A stretch of 53,577 nucleotides of DNA from Oscillospiraceae bacterium (GTDB lineage Bacteria; Bacillota; Clostridia; Oscillospirales; CAG-272), in the NCBI GenBank assembly GCA_015064205.1, contig SVSR01000009.1, forward strand, positions 1 through 53,577, written 5' to 3'. The notes below the pieces were generated by a model. It made no database searches. It worked only from the letters and a program-made list of their open reading frames with translations, and had not been told where the DNA came from. Position 1 is the first letter of the stretch; every line of letters starts with the position of its first letter. The position numbers were made by a program, and so were the translations under genes. Shown here in pieces: positions 42,940 to 52,129 of this stretch.

Positions 42940-44949
42940 ATGAAAAACAATTCTAAGATATTGCTGTTTTACGGTGTTCTTGTAGCAGTAATTCTTATCG
43001 TATCTGCAATGGTCTTTTCAGATTCTGATGATATTATTCCGAAGTACAGTGATATAGTCAAAGAATTCGAAAGTGAGCAGGTCAACAGCTTCGAAATAAC
43101 CAGCGATAATCAGATAAAGTTGAACACAAAAGACGGCCGTAATCTTACTTTCACATTGAGAGACTACTCTCTTTTCATGGAGATGTACGGAGATCTGATC
43201 GATGAGCAGCTTAACGCAGGAATAATTGAATGGTATGATATTGAACAACCGGTATCGCTTCCGTGGTGGTTCATGCTCATTCCCTACGCCATTGTTGCAG
43301 TTCTTATAGTTTTATTCTGGATATTCATGATGAATCAGGCTGCGGGCGGTCGTGGCGGAAAAATCAACTCTTTTGGAAAATCAAGAGCCAGAATTATTAC
43401 CGACGACAAAAACAAGGTTACTTTTGCAGATGTTGCCGGCGCAGATGAAGAAAAAGAAGAGCTTAAAGAGATCGTTGACTTTCTCAGGGACCCTGCAAAG
43501 TTCACTAAGCTTGGTGCAAAAATTCCTCACGGTGTACTTCTCGTTGGCCCTCCCGGTACAGGTAAGACTCTTCTTGCGAAGGCTGTAGCCGGAGAAGCCG
43601 GTGTTCCATTCTTCTCAATTTCCGGTTCGGATTTTGTTGAAATGTACGTTGGCGTTGGTGCTTCAAGAGTCAGAGATCTTTTCGATACTGCACGTAAGCA
43701 TCCTGCAAGTATTGTATTTATAGATGAAATAGACGCTGTAGGACGTCACCGCGGAGCAGGTCTCGGCGGCGGCCACGATGAGCGCGAACAGACTCTTAAC
43801 CAGCTTCTCGTTGAAATGGATGGTTTCGGTTCTCATTCTGGTATTATCGTTATTGCGGCAACAAACCGCCCTGACATACTTGACCCTGCACTTCTCAGAC
43901 CCGGACGCTTCGACAGACAGGTTACCGTTGATTACCCTGATACGCGCGGACGTCTTGAAATACTCAAGGTACATGCAAAGGGCAAGCCTTTTGAAGAAGA
44001 CGTTGATCTTTCTGTTGTTGCAAAAACAACTATTGGATTTACCGGTGCTGATCTTGCAAACGTTTTAAATGAAGCTGCGCTTCTTGCGGCAAGACGCGGT
44101 AAACAGCTTATCGGCATGAATGATATTGAAGATGCTACTACAAAATGTATTGTAGGTCCTCAGAAGACATCTAAGGTTATCAATGACAAGGATAAGCGCA
44201 TTACAGCTATCCATGAAGCAGGTCATGCTGTTGTTACAAAATTCATACAGCCTGATGAGCCTGTTCATCAGATTTCTATTATCCCGAGCGGCAGAGCTGC
44301 AGGATACACGCTCTCTCTTCCGATTGAGGATCGTTCGCACATGTCTAAGAAAGATATGGAAAACGAGATCGTAACACTTCTTGGCGGACGCGTTGCAGAA
44401 GCAATTGTTATAGGCGATATTTGCACGGGTGCTTCAAACGACATCCAGAGAGCAACAAATATTGCACGCAGCATGGTTACAAAGTACGGTATGAGCGACA
44501 CTCTCGGACCTATCGTATACGGATCAGAGCATGGTAATGATTCCGTATTCCTCGGTCGTGATTTTAACAATGAAAAGAATTACTCCGAGCGTACTGCTTC
44601 AACTATTGATGATGAAATAAAGAGGATCATCTCTGCCGCATATGACAAGGCGCGTGAAATTCTCGAAGCTAACAGAGAAAAGCTTGACTTTATTGCTGAA
44701 TTTCTCATTAAATATGAGGTTATGGACGAAATTCAATTCAAAGCGGCAATGGAAGGCAATCCTACACATGAAGAGCTTGACGAAATGAAGTCTGAAAAGC
44801 GCAAAAAAAGCGAGCTTGAAAACAAGCTTGCACGCGAAGCCGCAGATTTAGAAAAGGCTAAGTCAGATAACATTCAGGATCCAAACAATACTGATGTTAG
44901 CAAATCCGAATCTAAAAACAAACCAACCTCAGAAAACGAAGATAAATAA
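42940..44949 (+). CDS. ftsH: ATP-dependent zinc metalloprotease FtsH
   Basis: Membrane-anchored AAA+ protease that degrades regulatory and damaged membrane proteins. Helices at residues 7-26 and 109-130 flank an outer domain; AAA domain with Walker A GPPGTGKT (203-210), Walker [12 protein letters not shown] and the pore motif [10 protein letters not shown]; protease domain with zinc motif HEAGH (425-429) and the third ligand Asp in [10 protein letters not shown]. The C-terminal tail is charged and variable. Length of 669 residues is normal. Last gene of the run, followed by a terminator. Confidence 0.97.
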   Translation: MKNNSKILLFYGVLVAVILIVSAMVFSDSDDIIPKYSDIVKEFESEQVNSFEITSDNQIKLNTKDGRNLTFTLRDYSLFMEMYGDLIDEQLNAGIIEWYDIEQPVSLPWWFMLIPYAIVAVLIVLFWIFMMNQAAGGRGGKINSFGKSRARIITDDKNKVTFADVAGADEEKEELKEIVDFLRDPAKFTKLGAKIPHGVLLVGPPGTGKTLLAKAVAGEAGVPFFSISGSDFVEMYVGVGASRVRDLFDTARKHPASIVFIDEIDAVGRHRGAGLGGGHDEREQTLNQLLVEMDGFGSHSGIIVIAATNRPDILDPALLRPGRFDRQVTVDYPDTRGRLEILKVHAKGKPFEEDVDLSVVAKTTIGFTGADLANVLNEAALLAARRGKQLIGMNDIEDATTKCIVGPQKTSKVINDKDKRITAIHEAGHAVVTKFIQPDEPVHQISIIPSGRAAGYTLSLPIEDRSHMSKKDMENEIVTLLGGRVAEAIVIGDICTGASNDIQRATNIARSMVTKYGMSDTLGPIVYGSEHGNDSVFLGRDFNNEKNYSERTASTIDDEIKRIISAAYDKAREILEANREKLDFIAEFLIKYEVMDEIQFKAAMEGNPTHEELDEMKSEKRKKSELENKLAREAADLEKAKSDNIQDPNNTDVSKSESKNKPTSENEDK

Positions 44950-44959
44950 TATTAATACT

Positions 44960-44991
44960 GCGGTGGCCTATTCTGTTGGTCACCGCTTTTT
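44960..44991 (+). terminator. Terminator after ftsH
   Basis: GCGGTGGCC / GGTCACCGC stem (one G-U pair), 9-base loop and a run of T. Confidence 0.82.
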
Positions 44992-45015
44992 ATATAAAAA
45001 GCTACTGTTTTTTTA

Positions 45016-45044
45016 TTGACTTTTTAACCTTATTATGTTAATAT
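45016..45044 (+). promoter_or_regulatory. Promoter of the GH31-nrdR unit
   Basis: TTGACT at 45016-45021, 17 bases, TAATAT at 45039-45044 preceded by TGT (extended -10). A TATAAT at 45045-45050 is closer to consensus but has a 23-base spacing. Confidence 0.5.
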
Positions 45045-45084
45045 TATAATAACTATATTAGTTGCTTACGAAAGGAATTTTTGT

Positions 45085-47238
45085 ATGAAAAAGGTTATTG
45101 GCAAGCAGATTGCAAACGGTATTTTCAGAATTACTGATGCAAACTACGACGGTAAGCAAACTCTTACCGAAAGATATGACATAGTAAAGGTCACTGTTGA
45201 AGAGGCAACTGATGGTGCAACATTTGATGCAGAGACCGGCGTTTTAAAAGCAGGAGATCTTACTTTAAAGTTTGATTTCCGTCCCGATGATGACGATAAA
45301 TTCTGGGCAAATGCTTCAAAATATCTTCTGAATAAATTTGAAGACTATAAGCTAAACAGCACCGTGGCAGAGGGTAACCCTAACTCCCGTTCTGCTCCTC
45401 CCCGTACCGGTATCCCGGATATGACTCTCGGATTATATGAACCCGGTCACCACTTCGGTATTTCTGTTGAAGTTGGAGATAAAGAGCGCTTCTACGGCCT
45501 CGGCGAAGGCTCGAGCAACAAGCTTGAACTCCGCGGCAGAGCTTATCAGAACTGGACTTTCTATCAGTACAATGAAATTCCCGTACCCTTCTTTATGTCA
45601 AGCGGCGGCTGGGGTATGCTCATAAATGCTAATGCAAGACACTTTGTTGATATTTGTGAGCAGTATAATGACAAGGTAATCGTCAGCGGTGAAGATGATC
45701 ATCTTGACGTATTCATTTTCTATGGCAACTATCAGGAAATCCTTAAAAGTTATGCTAAGCTTACAGGTAAGTCAATGGTACTTCCCGGCTGGGCTTACGG
45801 CCTTACATACGTTGCACCTATTAACACAAACCAGTTCGAACTTTTACACGATGCTGAACGTTTCAGAGGCGAAAAGGTACCTGTCGATATGTTCAGTATT
45901 GAACCCGGCTGGATGACAAAATTCTATGATTTCTCCACTGAAACACAGTGGAATATGGAGCGCTTTCATATGCCTGACTGGTATCAGAAACGTACCTCTA
46001 CCGGTAGTTTTGTTGCTGCTCTCCGGAGAAAGGGTATTCATACTTCCCTTTGGTTCTGTGAAAGCTATGACCTTACAGACGAAGCTGAAAGAGTTTACAG
46101 AGGCGACGACAAGAACCAGTATGAGCCTTGGTACAAGCACCTTGGTATTCAGACAGATTACGGTATAGACGGCTTTAAGCTCGATCCTGCCGACCACGTT
46201 TGGACATGCCATCCTGAACTTACTTATGTTAACGGCGTACCTCAGCTTCATATGCACAACTTAAATCAGGTACTTCTCACCAAGCAGGTTTACGAGGGTA
46301 CTGCAGAAAAGTTAGGCACACGTCCTATGCATCACTACTGCGGCGGTTATATCGGCACTCAAAAGTGGAGTGCTTTCAATACAGGTGACAACGGCGGTCA
46401 GCATCGTGCTATGTGTTGGCTTTTAACACTTGCCATGACAGGCTTATCCAACTCTACAATCGATATGTACGTGTATAAGCCCGAAAGTATTCACTTTGGT
46501 TTCTTCGTGCCGTGGGCTCACTACAACTCATGGACAGGTATGACTCAGCCCTGGTATGCTGAAGAACATTTATACGAAATGTTCAAGTTCTACGACAGAC
46601 TCAGATACAGACTTTATCCTTATATCTATTCTGCAGCCCTTGAGGCTCATGATGAGGCTCTTCCTATGATCAGACCTATGCCTCTTGCATTCCCCGAATT
46701 TGAACCTACTTTTGACTGTGTAACACAGTATATGTTTGGTCCCTCTATTATGGTTTGTGCTTATGGCGATACTGTAACTCTTCCTGATGGCAAATGGGAG
46801 GACTATTGGACGGGCAAAATTTATGAAGGTAATCAAACCATACCCGCTATGTTCCCCGAACATACAGGCGGTGCGCTCTTTGTTAAGCGCGGTGCTATTA
46901 TTCCCTGCTCGGGTACAGAACACCAGTGTATCCGTGACTATGACAAGAGCATCATTGAACTTGATATATACCCCGAGGGAGATACCGAATATATCTTGCG
47001 TGAAGATGATATGATTTCACTCGAATATGAAAACACAGAGGCTTGCAAAACTGTAATCACCTGCTCGGCTAAGGCTGACGAAACAGTTGTTACAATTTCT
47101 GCTCCCGACAAGGATTATGAGGGCAAACCCGAAAAGCGTACATTCAAGCTCAATGTTTACGGTGGCAGCAACAATGTTAAGGTTGTGCTTGAAAACAAGC
47201 TCGATTCATATTCTGTAAATTTCACAGCAAGAGACTAA
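45085..47238 (+). CDS. Glycoside hydrolase family 31 enzyme (alpha-glucosidase/alpha-xylosidase-like)
   Basis: Intracellular retaining alpha-glycosidase; no signal peptide. The N-terminal beta domain spans about residues 1-230, including GDKERFYGLGEGSSN, the family's substrate-side motif. The TIM barrel follows, with the nucleophile Asp367 in YGIDGFKLDPADH and the acid/base Asp435 in FNTGDNGG. The C-terminal beta domains carry GALFVKRGAIIPC and the predicted end near VNFTARD. 717 residues, a usual length. AAAGGA 9 bases before ATG. Substrate (maltodextrin, isoprimeverose or other) is not decidable. No transporter is adjacent; nrdR follows after 20 bases. Confidence 0.9.
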   Translation: MKKVIGKQIANGIFRITDANYDGKQTLTERYDIVKVTVEEATDGATFDAETGVLKAGDLTLKFDFRPDDDDKFWANASKYLLNKFEDYKLNSTVAEGNPNSRSAPPRTGIPDMTLGLYEPGHHFGISVEVGDKERFYGLGEGSSNKLELRGRAYQNWTFYQYNEIPVPFFMSSGGWGMLINANARHFVDICEQYNDKVIVSGEDDHLDVFIFYGNYQEILKSYAKLTGKSMVLPGWAYGLTYVAPINTNQFELLHDAERFRGEKVPVDMFSIEPGWMTKFYDFSTETQWNMERFHMPDWYQKRTSTGSFVAALRRKGIHTSLWFCESYDLTDEAERVYRGDDKNQYEPWYKHLGIQTDYGIDGFKLDPADHVWTCHPELTYVNGVPQLHMHNLNQVLLTKQVYEGTAEKLGTRPMHHYCGGYIGTQKWSAFNTGDNGGQHRAMCWLLTLAMTGLSNSTIDMYVYKPESIHFGFFVPWAHYNSWTGMTQPWYAEEHLYEMFKFYDRLRYRLYPYIYSAALEAHDEALPMIRPMPLAFPEFEPTFDCVTQYMFGPSIMVCAYGDTVTLPDGKWEDYWTGKIYEGNQTIPAMFPEHTGGALFVKRGAIIPCSGTEHQCIRDYDKSIIELDIYPEGDTEYILREDDMISLEYENTEACKTVITCSAKADETVVTISAPDKDYEGKPEKRTFKLNVYGGSNNVKVVLENKLDSYSVNFTARD

Positions 47239-47258
47239 GCAAAGAAAGGTAAACGCGT

Positions 47259-47720
47259 ATGAAATGTCCCGGATGCGGCCACACCGAAAGTAAGGTTGTA
47301 GACTCACGTTCTACTGACGAAGGCCATTCTATACGTCGCAGACGTGAATGCCTTGCATGTCAGCGCAGATTCACAACGTATGAATTTATCGAAACAGTTC
47401 CTCTTGTTGTTATAAAGAAAAATGACAGCCGCGAACCGTTTAACCGAACAAAGGTATTAAACGGCATTATGCGTGCTTGCCAGAAGCGTCCTGTCAGTAT
47501 TGAACAAATGGAAAAGATTGTAAGCGATATTGAAAACGAGCTTCAAAATTCCTTGAAAAATGAGATTCACGTCAGCACCATAGGCAGTATGGTAATGGAC
47601 AGACTCAAGGAGATAGACGCAGTATCGTACGTTAGATTTGCTTCCGTTTACCGTGAATTCAAAGACGTTGAAACCTTTATGCGAGAAATAGAGGATATAC
47701 TTAGGAAAAACAACAAATAA
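47259..47720 (+). CDS. nrdR: Transcriptional repressor NrdR
   Basis: Zinc- and nucleotide-binding repressor of ribonucleotide reductase genes. The N-terminal zinc ribbon has Cys3 and Cys6 (KCPGCGH) and Cys31 and Cys34 ([10 protein letters not shown]), and the ATP-cone covers about residues 46-136 ([20 protein letters not shown]). 153 residues, normal length. In many Firmicutes nrdR lies next to other replication genes; here it is behind GH31, probably by chance. No nrd genes or NrdR boxes were noted in the window. Confidence 0.96.
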   Translation: MKCPGCGHTESKVVDSRSTDEGHSIRRRRECLACQRRFTTYEFIETVPLVVIKKNDSREPFNRTKVLNGIMRACQKRPVSIEQMEKIVSDIENELQNSLKNEIHVSTIGSMVMDRLKEIDAVSYVRFASVYREFKDVETFMREIEDILRKNNK

Positions 47721-47726
47721 GCATCA

Positions 47727-47757
47727 AAGAGGCGCCTTATGGCGCCTCTTATTTGTT
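47727..47757 (+). terminator. Terminator after nrdR
   Basis: Perfect 10-bp stem AAGAGGCGCC / GGCGCCTCTT with a 4-base loop, then ATTTGTTTTT. Confidence 0.85.
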
Positions 47758-47834
47758 TTTATACGTTAAACACTTATATTTTTTCAATACCGTATAAGAA
47801 ATTTTCTCTTTCGACTTAAAACGCCTTTTTTCGC

Positions 47835-47863
47835 TTTACAATCTTTATAAAATATGATATATT
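47835..47863 (+). promoter_or_regulatory. Promoter of the deo operon
   Basis: TTTACA at 47835-47840, 17 bases, TATATT at 47858-47863 preceded by TGA (extended -10). ATGAGGA and the deoC ATG follow. Confidence 0.55.
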
Positions 47864-47897
47864 GTATATATAAACTAACAGTTATGAGGATAATAAT

Positions 47898-48563
47898 ATG
47901 GACGTTAAAGAAATACTTTTAAAGGTTGATCATACTCTGCTTTCTCAAACGGCAACTTTTTCTGAAATAAAGGGTATAATTGATGATGGTATAAAATACA
48001 ATACAGCATCTGTTTGCATTCCTGCTTCGTACGTTAAGGCGGCAGTTGAATATGCTAAAGGCAAGGTTAAAATATGCACGGTGATAGGTTTTCCTAACGG
48101 TTACTCTACTAAAGAAGCAAAGTGCTTTGAAACACAGAATGCTATCAAAAACGGGGCTGATGAGATAGACATGGTTATAAATATCGGACTGTTAAAAGAC
48201 AAAAAGTACGATGAACTCCTATCTGAAATTAAAGCCGTGAAAGCCAGCTGCGGCGATAAAATACTTAAAGTTATTATTGAAACATGTTTGCTTAGTGACG
48301 AAGAAAAAATCAAAATGTGTGAAATAGTTAGTGAAAGCGGTGCAGACTATATAAAAACGTCAACCGGCTTTTCAACGGGCGGTGCAACGAGAGAGGATAT
48401 AATTCTTTTCTCAAAATACGTAGCTCCTCACGTTAAAATTAAGGCTGCCGGCGGCATATCAAGCATAGAAGATGCTGAAGATTTTATAAATCTTGGTGCA
48501 GACAGACTTGGCACAAGCAGAATAGTAAAGCTTGTAAAAAATGAAAAAGGAAGCGGATATTAA
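47898..48563 (+). CDS. deoC: Deoxyribose-phosphate aldolase
   Basis: Splits 2-deoxyribose 5-phosphate into glyceraldehyde 3-phosphate and acetaldehyde. The Schiff-base lysine is in [20 protein letters not shown] at the start and the second active lysine in KIKAAGGI are also conserved. Length of 221 residues is normal. First gene of deoC-deoD-deoB-pdp; no deoR-type repressor gene is in the window. Confidence 0.96.
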   Translation: MDVKEILLKVDHTLLSQTATFSEIKGIIDDGIKYNTASVCIPASYVKAAVEYAKGKVKICTVIGFPNGYSTKEAKCFETQNAIKNGADEIDMVINIGLLKDKKYDELLSEIKAVKASCGDKILKVIIETCLLSDEEKIKMCEIVSESGADYIKTSTGFSTGGATREDIILFSKYVAPHVKIKAAGGISSIEDAEDFINLGADRLGTSRIVKLVKNEKGSGY

Positions 48564-48576
48564 AATGGAGAAGATT

Positions 48577-49305
48577 ATGAAAAACTACCCTACACCGCAT
48601 ATAAATGCTACACCGGATGATTTTGCTAAAACCGTCCTCATGCCGGGCGACCCTTTAAGAAGCGAATTTGTTGCCAAAAACTTTCTTGAAAATGCAAGGC
48701 TTATAAACAACGTGCGCTCAATACAGGGATATACGGGTAAATACAAAGGCGCCACTGTAACAGTTATGGCAAGCGGCATGGGTATGCCGTCGATTGCTAT
48801 ATACTCATACGAGCTTTACAATTTCTTCGGTGTTGACAACATAATCAGAATAGGCTCTGCAGGAGCTATGAGCGAAAAGTTAAAGCTGAGAGACATTGTT
48901 ATAGGAATGGGTGCATGCACAGATTCAGCATTTGCCGGACAGTACAATCTTCCCGGAAGCTTTGCACCGATTGCCAACTACGCTCTCATGAAAACTGCAA
49001 TTGAGCAGGCAGAAAAACACAACACTCCTTATCACGTTGGTAATCTTCTCTCTTCCGACAGATTTTACAGCGATGATAAGTCTACAACAGATGCATGGAG
49101 AAAAATGGGCGTGCTTGCAGTTGAAATGGAAGCTGCAGGTCTTTACATGACTGCCTCACGTGCAGGAAAATCTGCTCTTGCTATCTGCACGATTTCCGAC
49201 CACTTATTAACGGGGGAAGAAACTACAAGTGACGAAAGGCAGACGACCTTTGTAAACATGATGGAAATCGCACTCGACACTGCTGCCGAAATGGAGAATA
49301 AATGA
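48577..49305 (+). CDS. deoD: Purine-nucleoside phosphorylase (DeoD type)
   Basis: Phosphorolysis of purine (deoxy)nucleosides to base and (deoxy)ribose 1-phosphate; hexameric NP-I family. TPHINATPDDFAKTVLMPGDPLR is the DeoD start motif, GSAGAMS the phosphate/ribose region, AVEMEAAGLYM the nucleoside contact, and SDHLLTGEETTSDERQTTF contains the base-binding Asp. In-frame ATGs at 48541 and 48565 also exist; GGAGAA lies 4 to 6 bases before 48577, so I choose it (242 residues), with 48565 as alternative. Its stop overlaps deoB by 4 bases. Confidence 0.95.
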   Translation: MKNYPTPHINATPDDFAKTVLMPGDPLRSEFVAKNFLENARLINNVRSIQGYTGKYKGATVTVMASGMGMPSIAIYSYELYNFFGVDNIIRIGSAGAMSEKLKLRDIVIGMGACTDSAFAGQYNLPGSFAPIANYALMKTAIEQAEKHNTPYHVGNLLSSDRFYSDDKSTTDAWRKMGVLAVEMEAAGLYMTASRAGKSALAICTISDHLLTGEETTSDERQTTFVNMMEIALDTAAEMENK

Positions 49306-50474
49306 ACAACAGAAAAGTATTTTTAATTGTACTTGACAGTCTTGGAATCGGTGCAATGCCAGACGCCGCCGACTTTAATGACGCGGGAGCTAATACTCTG
49401 AAACGCATTTCAGGGTCCAAGTATTTTAATATACCTACACTTAAGTGTCTTGGAATCGGAAATATTGACGGTCAGGAGTATTTAGGTGCTGTAGGCGCTC
49501 CGCTTGCTGCACATGCACGCATGTGTGAGTCTTCACGCGGTAAGGATACAACGATTGGCCATTGGGAGATTGCCGGAATTATCTCTCACACTCCTCTGCC
49601 GACTTATCCGGACGGATTTCCTGATGAAATAATAAACGAGTTTGAAAAGCTTGCGGGAAGAAAGATCTTATGTAATAAGCCATATTCAGGAACAGAGGTT
49701 ATACGTGACTATGGGTGTGAGCATATTGAAAGCGGTGCGCTTATTGTGTACACGTCTGCAGACAGCGTTTTTCAGATTGCCGCACATGAAGATATTATTG
49801 CTCCCGAAAAGCTATATGAATACTGCAGGGTGGCAAGAAAACTTCTTTGCGGCAAGCACGCGGTGGGCAGAGTAATTGCTCGTCCGTTTATAGGTAAGTA
49901 CCCTGACTTCAAGCGCACAGCTAACCGACACGATTTTTCGCTTGAGCCAACGAGTAAAACAATGCTTGATGCAATCAAATCAAGCGGCGGTGATGTAATT
50001 GCCGTTGGTAAAATAACGGATATTTTCGCCGGTTGCGGTATTACTGAAACGATACTGTCAAAATCAAACGATGAGGGTATGAGGCTGACTCATGAATTAT
50101 TAAAACGCGACTTTAACGGTTTATGCTTTACGAATCTCGTTGATTTTGACTCTGTATACGGTCACCGAAACGACATAGACGGATATGCAAAGGCATTATC
50201 TGATGCTGACAAGCAGATTTCATGTTTTATAGAAGCTATGAGCGAAAACGATATTCTTTTCATCACGGCAGACCACGGTTGTGATCCGGGCGACGCAAGC
50301 ACCGACCACACACGCGAATACACTCCTCTGCTTATTTACGGAAAAGATATAAAACCCGTCAATCTTTCAACAAGGCCTGCTTTTGCTGATATTGCAGCAA
50401 CTATATGCGATATACTAGGAGTTGATTTTAAAACTGCCGGCAAAAGCTTTGCTGCCAACATTTTAAAGAGATAA
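49302..50474 (+). CDS. deoB: Phosphopentomutase
   Basis: Converts (deoxy)ribose 1-phosphate to the 5-phosphate, linking the phosphorylases to DeoC. Alkaline-phosphatase-like metalloenzyme: VLDSLGIGAMPDAADF holds the first metal aspartate, GKDTTIGHWEIAG the catalytic threonine, and ITADHGCDPGDASTDHTREY the metal-binding Asp and His residues. 390 residues, normal. ATGA overlap with deoD suggests coupled translation. Confidence 0.96.
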   Translation: MNNRKVFLIVLDSLGIGAMPDAADFNDAGANTLKRISGSKYFNIPTLKCLGIGNIDGQEYLGAVGAPLAAHARMCESSRGKDTTIGHWEIAGIISHTPLPTYPDGFPDEIINEFEKLAGRKILCNKPYSGTEVIRDYGCEHIESGALIVYTSADSVFQIAAHEDIIAPEKLYEYCRVARKLLCGKHAVGRVIARPFIGKYPDFKRTANRHDFSLEPTSKTMLDAIKSSGGDVIAVGKITDIFAGCGITETILSKSNDEGMRLTHELLKRDFNGLCFTNLVDFDSVYGHRNDIDGYAKALSDADKQISCFIEAMSENDILFITADHGCDPGDASTDHTREYTPLLIYGKDIKPVNLSTRPAFADIAATICDILGVDFKTAGKSFAANILKR

Positions 50475-50484
50475 TGGTGATAAT

Positions 50485-51783
50485 ATGAACTTTATTGACA
50501 TAATAAAAAAGAAGCGCTCGGGGCTAGAGCTTACAGATGGCGAGATAGATTTTCTCATAAACGGTGTAACAAGCGCTTCTATTCCTGATTATCAGCTATC
50601 TGCTTTCCTTATGGCTGTTTGTTTTAATTCAATGACGGCAAAAGAGACTGCAAAGCTTACCGATGCGATGGCAAAATCGGGCGATATTCTTGATCTTTCT
50701 GTTTTTGGTGCGCTCTCAGCCGATAAGCACAGCACCGGTGGTGTTGGCGACAAGACAACGCTTATAGTAGCGCCAATTGCGGCTTCTCTCGGCTGTAAGA
50801 TAGCAAAAATGTCTGGGCGCGCGCTTGGACACACGGGCGGTACTGTTGACAAGCTTGAAAGTATACCGGGATACAAAAGCGAACTGACGCCTATTGAATT
50901 TATAAACCAAGTGAAAGATATTAACTTAGCCGTCGTTGGTCAGAGCGGCTTGCTCGCCCCTGCTGACAAAGCTCTGTATGCTCTCAGAGACGTTACAGGC
51001 ACAGTTGAGTCGCCCCCCCTTATAGCATCGAGCATAATGAGCAAAAAGCTCGCCGCAGGTGCGCACAACATTGTACTTGATGTTAAAGTTGGCAGCGGTG
51101 CATTTATGCATGATATTGAGAGCGCAAAAGAATTAGCCGATATGATGTGCGATATAGGCAAAAGATGCGGCAGAAACGTTCGTGCGGCTTTAACTGATAT
51201 GGATACTCCGCTCGGATATGCTATCGGTAACGTGCTTGAAGTTAAAGAAGCGATAGAAGTTCTTGGCGGAAGAGGGCCTGACGATTTAAGAGAAGTTTCA
51301 ATAACTCTTGCAGGAATGTTAGTTGCATCTGTAAGAGGAGTCTCTGACTCTGAAGGTATAGAACTTGCCCGCGAAGCTCTTGCTTCTGGTACGGCATATA
51401 AAAAGTTTGTTGACTGGATCGAGCATCAGGGCGGTGATATTCGTTATATAACTGCACCTGATATGTTTGGCAAAGCAACAACCGTACTTCAAGTAGTAGC
51501 CGAATGTGACGGATATATTCAAAGCTTGAATACTGAACTGATCGGTCTCTCAAGCACAAGACTCGGCGCTGGTAGAGTTGACAAAAAGTCAAAAATCGAC
51601 CCGCTTGCCGGCATTATTTTGAAGAAAAAGACGGGTGAGAAAGTTTATCCCGGTGAAATAATCGCCGAGCTTCACTCATCAACGCCCGAGCTTGTCGCAG
51701 AAGCTTGTGAAATATTTAAGTCATCGATAACCTATTCTGATAGTGTGCCCGAAAGGCGTCCGCTTATATTTGAGATCATATAA
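50485..51783 (+). CDS. pdp: Pyrimidine-nucleoside phosphorylase
   Basis: Phosphorolysis of thymidine, deoxyuridine and uridine. Dimeric NP-II family: the phosphate-binding loop KHSTGGVGDKTTLIVAPI, then MSGRALGHTGGTVDKLESIPGY, and the C-terminal domain with GAGRVDKKSKIDPLAGI. Length of 432 residues is normal; thymidine phosphorylase DeoA is the near alternative, but Firmicutes usually have the Pdp type. The stop codon TAA at 51781-51783 coincides with the left end of the inverted-repeat element described at 51781-52130. Confidence 0.94.
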   Translation: MNFIDIIKKKRSGLELTDGEIDFLINGVTSASIPDYQLSAFLMAVCFNSMTAKETAKLTDAMAKSGDILDLSVFGALSADKHSTGGVGDKTTLIVAPIAASLGCKIAKMSGRALGHTGGTVDKLESIPGYKSELTPIEFINQVKDINLAVVGQSGLLAPADKALYALRDVTGTVESPPLIASSIMSKKLAAGAHNIVLDVKVGSGAFMHDIESAKELADMMCDIGKRCGRNVRAALTDMDTPLGYAIGNVLEVKEAIEVLGGRGPDDLREVSITLAGMLVASVRGVSDSEGIELAREALASGTAYKKFVDWIEHQGGDIRYITAPDMFGKATTVLQVVAECDGYIQSLNTELIGLSSTRLGAGRVDKKSKIDPLAGIILKKKTGEKVYPGEIIAELHSSTPELVAEACEIFKSSITYSDSVPERRPLIFEII

Positions 51784-51820
51784 AAAGGAACGGATTCGGT
51801 GTACCTGCGATAAAGCAGGT
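51783..51820 (+). repeat. Left terminal inverted repeat; contains a perfect 11-bp hairpin
   Basis: Pairs with 52093-52129. The hairpin GGTGTACCTGC / GCAGGTACACC (51798-51825) starts inside it. It has no T tract, so it is not a standard terminator for the deo operon. Confidence 0.6.
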
Positions 51821-51833
51821 ACACCAACGAAAT

Positions 51834-51979
51834 TTGCCCATTCGGGCAAGTAAAATCGCTTCACGGTGAAATATTTGCTTTGCTAATGTGAAATGTTCGC
51901 TTATGCAAACGTAGGCAAATTTCATTTCACATCCGACGAAGTGAGATATTTCACAATGTGCGATAGCACATTATTTCAC
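51834..51979. repeat. Hairpin array with five GTGAAAT/ATTTCAC units
   Basis: GTGAAAT occurs at 51866-51872 and 51888-51894; the reverse complement ATTTCAC at 51924-51930, 51948-51954 and 51973-51979. Hairpins: TTGCCC / GGGCAA (51834-51849); the outer pair GTGAAAT...ATTTGC with GCAAAT...ATTTCAC; AATGTGC / GCACATT (51955-51972). The arrangement resembles repetitive palindromic elements. Confidence 0.6.
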
Positions 51980-52036
51980 GCCGAGAGTACACTCTTAAAG
52001 GTGTAACACACTATACCTTGCAAGTCAAGGTGTGTA

Positions 52037-52074
52037 AAAAGGAGTACGAACAAAATGCTCGTACTCCTTTTGTT
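52037..52074. terminator. Strong hairpin terminator inside the MITE-like element
   Basis: 13-bp perfect stem AAAAGGAGTACGA / TCGTACTCCTTTT with a 9-base loop, followed by TTTTGTTG. A/T-rich flanks on both sides could end transcripts from pdp and from the convergent membrane protein gene. Confidence 0.8.
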
Positions 52075-52092
52075 GTATTTGCGCTTGGTAAA

Positions 52093-52129
52093 ACCTGCTT
52101 TATGATAGGTGTGCCTTCCCGTTCCTTTT
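52093..52129 (-). repeat. Right terminal inverted repeat
   Basis: Reverse complement begins AAAAGGAACGG and ends ATAAAGCAGGT, as in the left repeat. It overlaps the stop codon (TAA, 52130-52128) of the minus-strand gene. Confidence 0.6.
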
